Positions 6,001-7,833 of a DNA stretch of 7,833 bases are shown here, in pieces. Where the stretch lies: assembly GCA_030604585.1 (NCBI GenBank), contig JAUVVP010000066.1, positions 1 through 7,833 of the forward strand, written 5' to 3'. The position numbers and the translations under genes were made by a program. The stretch's first letter is position 1; each line of letters opens with the position of its first letter. The notes beneath the pieces were generated by a model. It did not search any database. It saw only the letters and a list, made by a program, of their open reading frames with translations, and was not told the origin of the DNA. The DNA is from Planctomycetota bacterium (GTDB taxonomy: Bacteria; Planctomycetota; Brocadiia; SM23-32).

Positions 6001-6021
6001 CGTCCGGTGGAGCACGAGCAG
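5989..6021 (-). other. 13-bp RNA hairpin in the spacer after the aldehyde dehydrogenase gene
   Basis: As minus-strand RNA, arm 6021-6009 (CUGCUCGUGCUCC) pairs along its whole length with arm 6001-5989 (GGAGUGCGAGCAG) around a 7-nt loop, using two G-U wobbles. On the plus strand the same two positions would be C-A mismatches. The stem begins 20 nt after the aldehyde dehydrogenase stop. There is no following U run, so an intrinsic terminator is unlikely; a 3'-end stabiliser or processing site is possible. Confidence 0.6.
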
Positions 6022-6040
6022 AAGTGCCGCGCCGACCGCA

Positions 6041-7513
6041 CTACGTGAACTCGCGTCCGCCTGTGCGGCCGGAAAACCGAACGCGGACGTGCTTGACCTT
6101 CAGGTATTCGTAGAGCCCTTCAGGACCGTGCTCGTGCCCCATCCCGCTCTCGCCCCAGCCGCCGTAGGGCGCATTGACGACGCCCGCGTCCGGGTTGTTG
6201 ATCGCCACGTTGCCGGCCCGAAGCTCCCGGCAGAGGCGGTCGGCTTCGTTCAGGTCGTTGGTGAAGGCATAGGAGGCCAGCCCGTAAGGCGTGTCATTCG
6301 CCAGGGCAATGGCCTCGTCCAGGGCCTCGAACGACATCACGCCGACCACCGGCCCGAACGTCTCTTCACGCATCACAAGCATCTCGTGATTCACACCGGC
6401 AAGGATGGTCGGCTCGAAGAAGAAGCCCTTGCGGAACTCCTCGCCTTCGGGACGCCGGCCGCCGCAGGCGATGCTCGCCCCCTTCTCGACCGCATCCGCA
6501 ATGTGCCGCTCGGCCTTCTCCACCCCTTCTCGACTGGCCATGGGCCCGAGGTCACAGGGCGCCCTGGTCAGGCCGTTGCCGATGAGCAGTTTCCCGGTCG
6601 CCTCCACGAAGCGTTCGAGAAAGACGTCGTGGACGTCCCGATGGACGTAGATGCGGTTGATGGCGATGCGGATCTGGCCCATGTTCCGGAACGAGCGGCG
6701 CACGGCCGCCCGCACCGCCGCCCCCAGGTCGCAATCGCGGCAGACGAGCATGGGACAATGGCCGCCCAGTTCCAGGGACACCTTCTTCAGGTGGGCGGCG
6801 CAGTCGGCCAGGACCTGGCGCCCGACCTCAGTCGAGCCGGTGAAGGCGACCTTCTTGACAAAAGGGCTGGCGATGAGCAGACGGCCCACGACCCCGCCCG
6901 GCCCGGTGACGCCACTCACCACCCCGGAAGGCACCCCGGCGTCCGTCAGGCACTGAAGGAACAGCAGAGGCGAAAGGGGCGTGAGCGACGGGGGCTTGGC
7001 TATCATCGTGCATCCGGCGGCCAACGCTCCCCCGACCTTCCAGGCGAGCAGCTCAACGGGGTAGTTCCAGGGAGAGATGGCCGCTGCCGGGCCGACCGGT
7101 TGATAGATGACTCGGCTCTCCGTATCGGCCTCAACGTTGGGCACGATGCGCCCGTAGACGCGCTCCCCCTCTTCGGCATAGTAGCGCAGGATGCCGGCCG
7201 CCTTCTTCACCTCGCCCTGGGCTTCGAGCAGGGGCTTGCCTTGCTCTTCGGTCATGGTGCGACCGATCTCCTCGGCGCGTGCCGCCACCAGTTCGCCGCC
7301 GGCCCGCAGGCACTCCCCCCGCTGGGCCGGCGACAGCTTCGCCCAACCGGAAAACGCAGCGTCCGCGGCCTCGACCGCCCTGGCGACGTCTTGCGGCGTC
7401 GCCCGCGGCACCTGGGCGAAGACCTCCTCCGTGGCGGGATTGACAACGTCCATGACGCCGCCGTCGGCCGCTTCAACCCACTCCCCGCCGATCAGCATCA
7501 GTTGACGCCTCAT
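6041..7513 (-). CDS. Aldehyde dehydrogenase-family protein (semialdehyde-dehydrogenase-like) lacking the catalytic cysteine
   Basis: A complete 490-residue ALDH-superfamily protein of normal length, similar to NAD(P)-dependent succinate-semialdehyde or related dehydrogenases. Family motifs occur in order: EEQGKP (89-94), ISPWNYP with oxyanion N150, K173 in IAKPP, FTGSTEVG (224-231), general base E248 in LELGG, and EETFGPV (383-389). The nucleophile motif, usually FRNxGQxC, reads FRNMGQIRIAINRIYV (275-290), so residue 282 is Arg (codon CGC at 6668-6670) and no Cys is nearby. Position 176, often Glu in KPxE, is Ser. One T-to-C change from TGC would explain the Arg. Without Cys, normal aldehyde oxidation is not expected; the options are sequence error, decay of the gene, or a changed role. 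The ATG overlaps the cupin stop by 4 nt (ATGA); M6 is a possible alternative start. The gene ends in TAG. Confidence 0.9.
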   Translation of the reverse strand: MRRQLMLIGGEWVEAADGGVMDVVNPATEEVFAQVPRATPQDVARAVEAADAAFSGWAKLSPAQRGECLRAGGELVAARAEEIGRTMTEEQGKPLLEAQGEVKKAAGILRYYAEEGERVYGRIVPNVEADTESRVIYQPVGPAAAISPWNYPVELLAWKVGGALAAGCTMIAKPPSLTPLSPLLFLQCLTDAGVPSGVVSGVTGPGGVVGRLLIASPFVKKVAFTGSTEVGRQVLADCAAHLKKVSLELGGHCPMLVCRDCDLGAAVRAAVRRSFRNMGQIRIAINRIYVHRDVHDVFLERFVEATGKLLIGNGLTRAPCDLGPMASREGVEKAERHIADAVEKGASIACGGRRPEGEEFRKGFFFEPTILAGVNHEMLVMREETFGPVVGVMSFEALDEAIALANDTPYGLASYAFTNDLNEADRLCRELRAGNVAINNPDAGVVNAPYGGWGESGMGHEHGPEGLYEYLKVKHVRVRFSGRTGGREFT

Positions 7514-7833
7514 GCCCCGCCCCCATCCTCACCCAGGCGGCAGGTGACCCAGACGACCGTCAGGGGCGTGTTCCCCCTCTGGTAGGTCGTGTGGTGCTCG
7601 CCGGGAGGCACGTAGAAGGCATCGCCGGCCCTAATCGGGAACTCATCGTCTCCGACCTTCATCAGCCCTTCGCCGCAGACCACGAAGTAGACTTCTTCCC
7701 TGTCGTCGTGGACGTGGCCGGTCGTCTTGCCCGTCGCATAGATGGTCGTATGCCCCATCTTCAAGCGTCGGGAGGGAGAGTTCTCAGGATCGATCAGGAA
7801 GTAAGTGTCCCTCAGGGTCTCTGTCTTCCGGCC
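7510..7833 (-). CDS. Cupin-domain protein, partial (N-terminus off right edge)
   Basis: The frame is open to the window edge, giving 107 residues plus TGA; a TTG at 7762-7764 is not a credible start because coding sequence such as LRDTYFLIDPEN continues upstream of it. Both cupin motifs are intact. Motif 1 is GKTTGHVHDDREEV with H40, H42 and E47 of the visible part, and motif 2 is GDAFYVPPGEHH with H81. These are the usual four ligands for a Mn, Fe or Ni ion, so metal binding is likely. Small single-domain cupins near sugar-catabolic genes may be isomerases, epimerases, dioxygenases or binding proteins, and nothing here decides between them. The stop overlaps the aldehyde dehydrogenase start by 4 nt, so it is probably in the same transcript. 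Confidence 0.85.
   Translation of the reverse strand, partial: GRKTETLRDTYFLIDPENSPSRRLKMGHTTIYATGKTTGHVHDDREEVYFVVCGEGLMKVGDDEFPIRAGDAFYVPPGEHHTTYQRGNTPLTVVWVTCRLGEDGGGA

Noticed and set aside
5069..7585. 838-codon plus-strand open frame opposite the kinase and aldehyde dehydrogenase genes
   Set aside because: Its product has no recognisable motifs and is compositionally biased, while the minus strand carries two full families with intact landmarks. Long antisense frames are expected in GC-rich coding DNA.

Overview
The window is GC-rich bacterial DNA in which every supportable gene lies on the minus strand, so transcription runs from right to left. The high GC, a secreted carbohydrate-binding-type protein, a sugar-acid catabolic gene set, and spacers made of short degenerate tandem repeats suggest a polysaccharide-degrading bacterium, possibly an uncultured relative of the Planctomycetota/PVC or Hydrogenedentota lineages. 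That placement is inference; no rRNA or marker gene is present.

In transcription order, the right part (7833 to 2331) holds: a cupin-domain protein cut by the right edge; an aldehyde dehydrogenase (ALDH) that overlaps it by 4 nt and has Arg where the catalytic Cys should be; a xylulokinase-type FGGY sugar kinase; a DapA/4-hydroxy-2-oxoglutarate-aldolase-type lyase; and a D-2-hydroxyacid dehydrogenase that overlaps the aldolase by 4 nt. Next come a signal-peptide-bearing SMP-30/gluconolactonase (2193 to 1270), an in-frame remnant of another domain just past its amber stop (1269 to 925), a 63-residue zinc-ribbon protein (897 to 706), and a secreted protein with a carbohydrate-binding-type beta-sandwich that runs off the left edge (695 to <1). 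This last gene covers the whole left end.

Together the enzymes suggest catabolism of a sugar or sugar acid: lactone hydrolysis by the SMP-30 protein, phosphorylation of a ketose by the kinase, retro-aldol cleavage of a 2-keto acid to pyruvate plus an aldehyde or glyoxylate, and reduction or oxidation of the small product by the hydroxyacid dehydrogenase or the ALDH. No sugar dehydrogenase, dehydratase, transporter or regulator is visible, so the substrate cannot be fixed.

No CRISPR array, insertion sequence, tRNA, rRNA or clearly new multi-gene system was seen. The points most worth checking are the ALDH lacking its nucleophile, the orphan domain after the lactonase amber codon, a spacer hairpin that pairs fully only as minus-strand RNA, and three spacers carrying tandem repeats of different periods (6, 7 and 9 nt).
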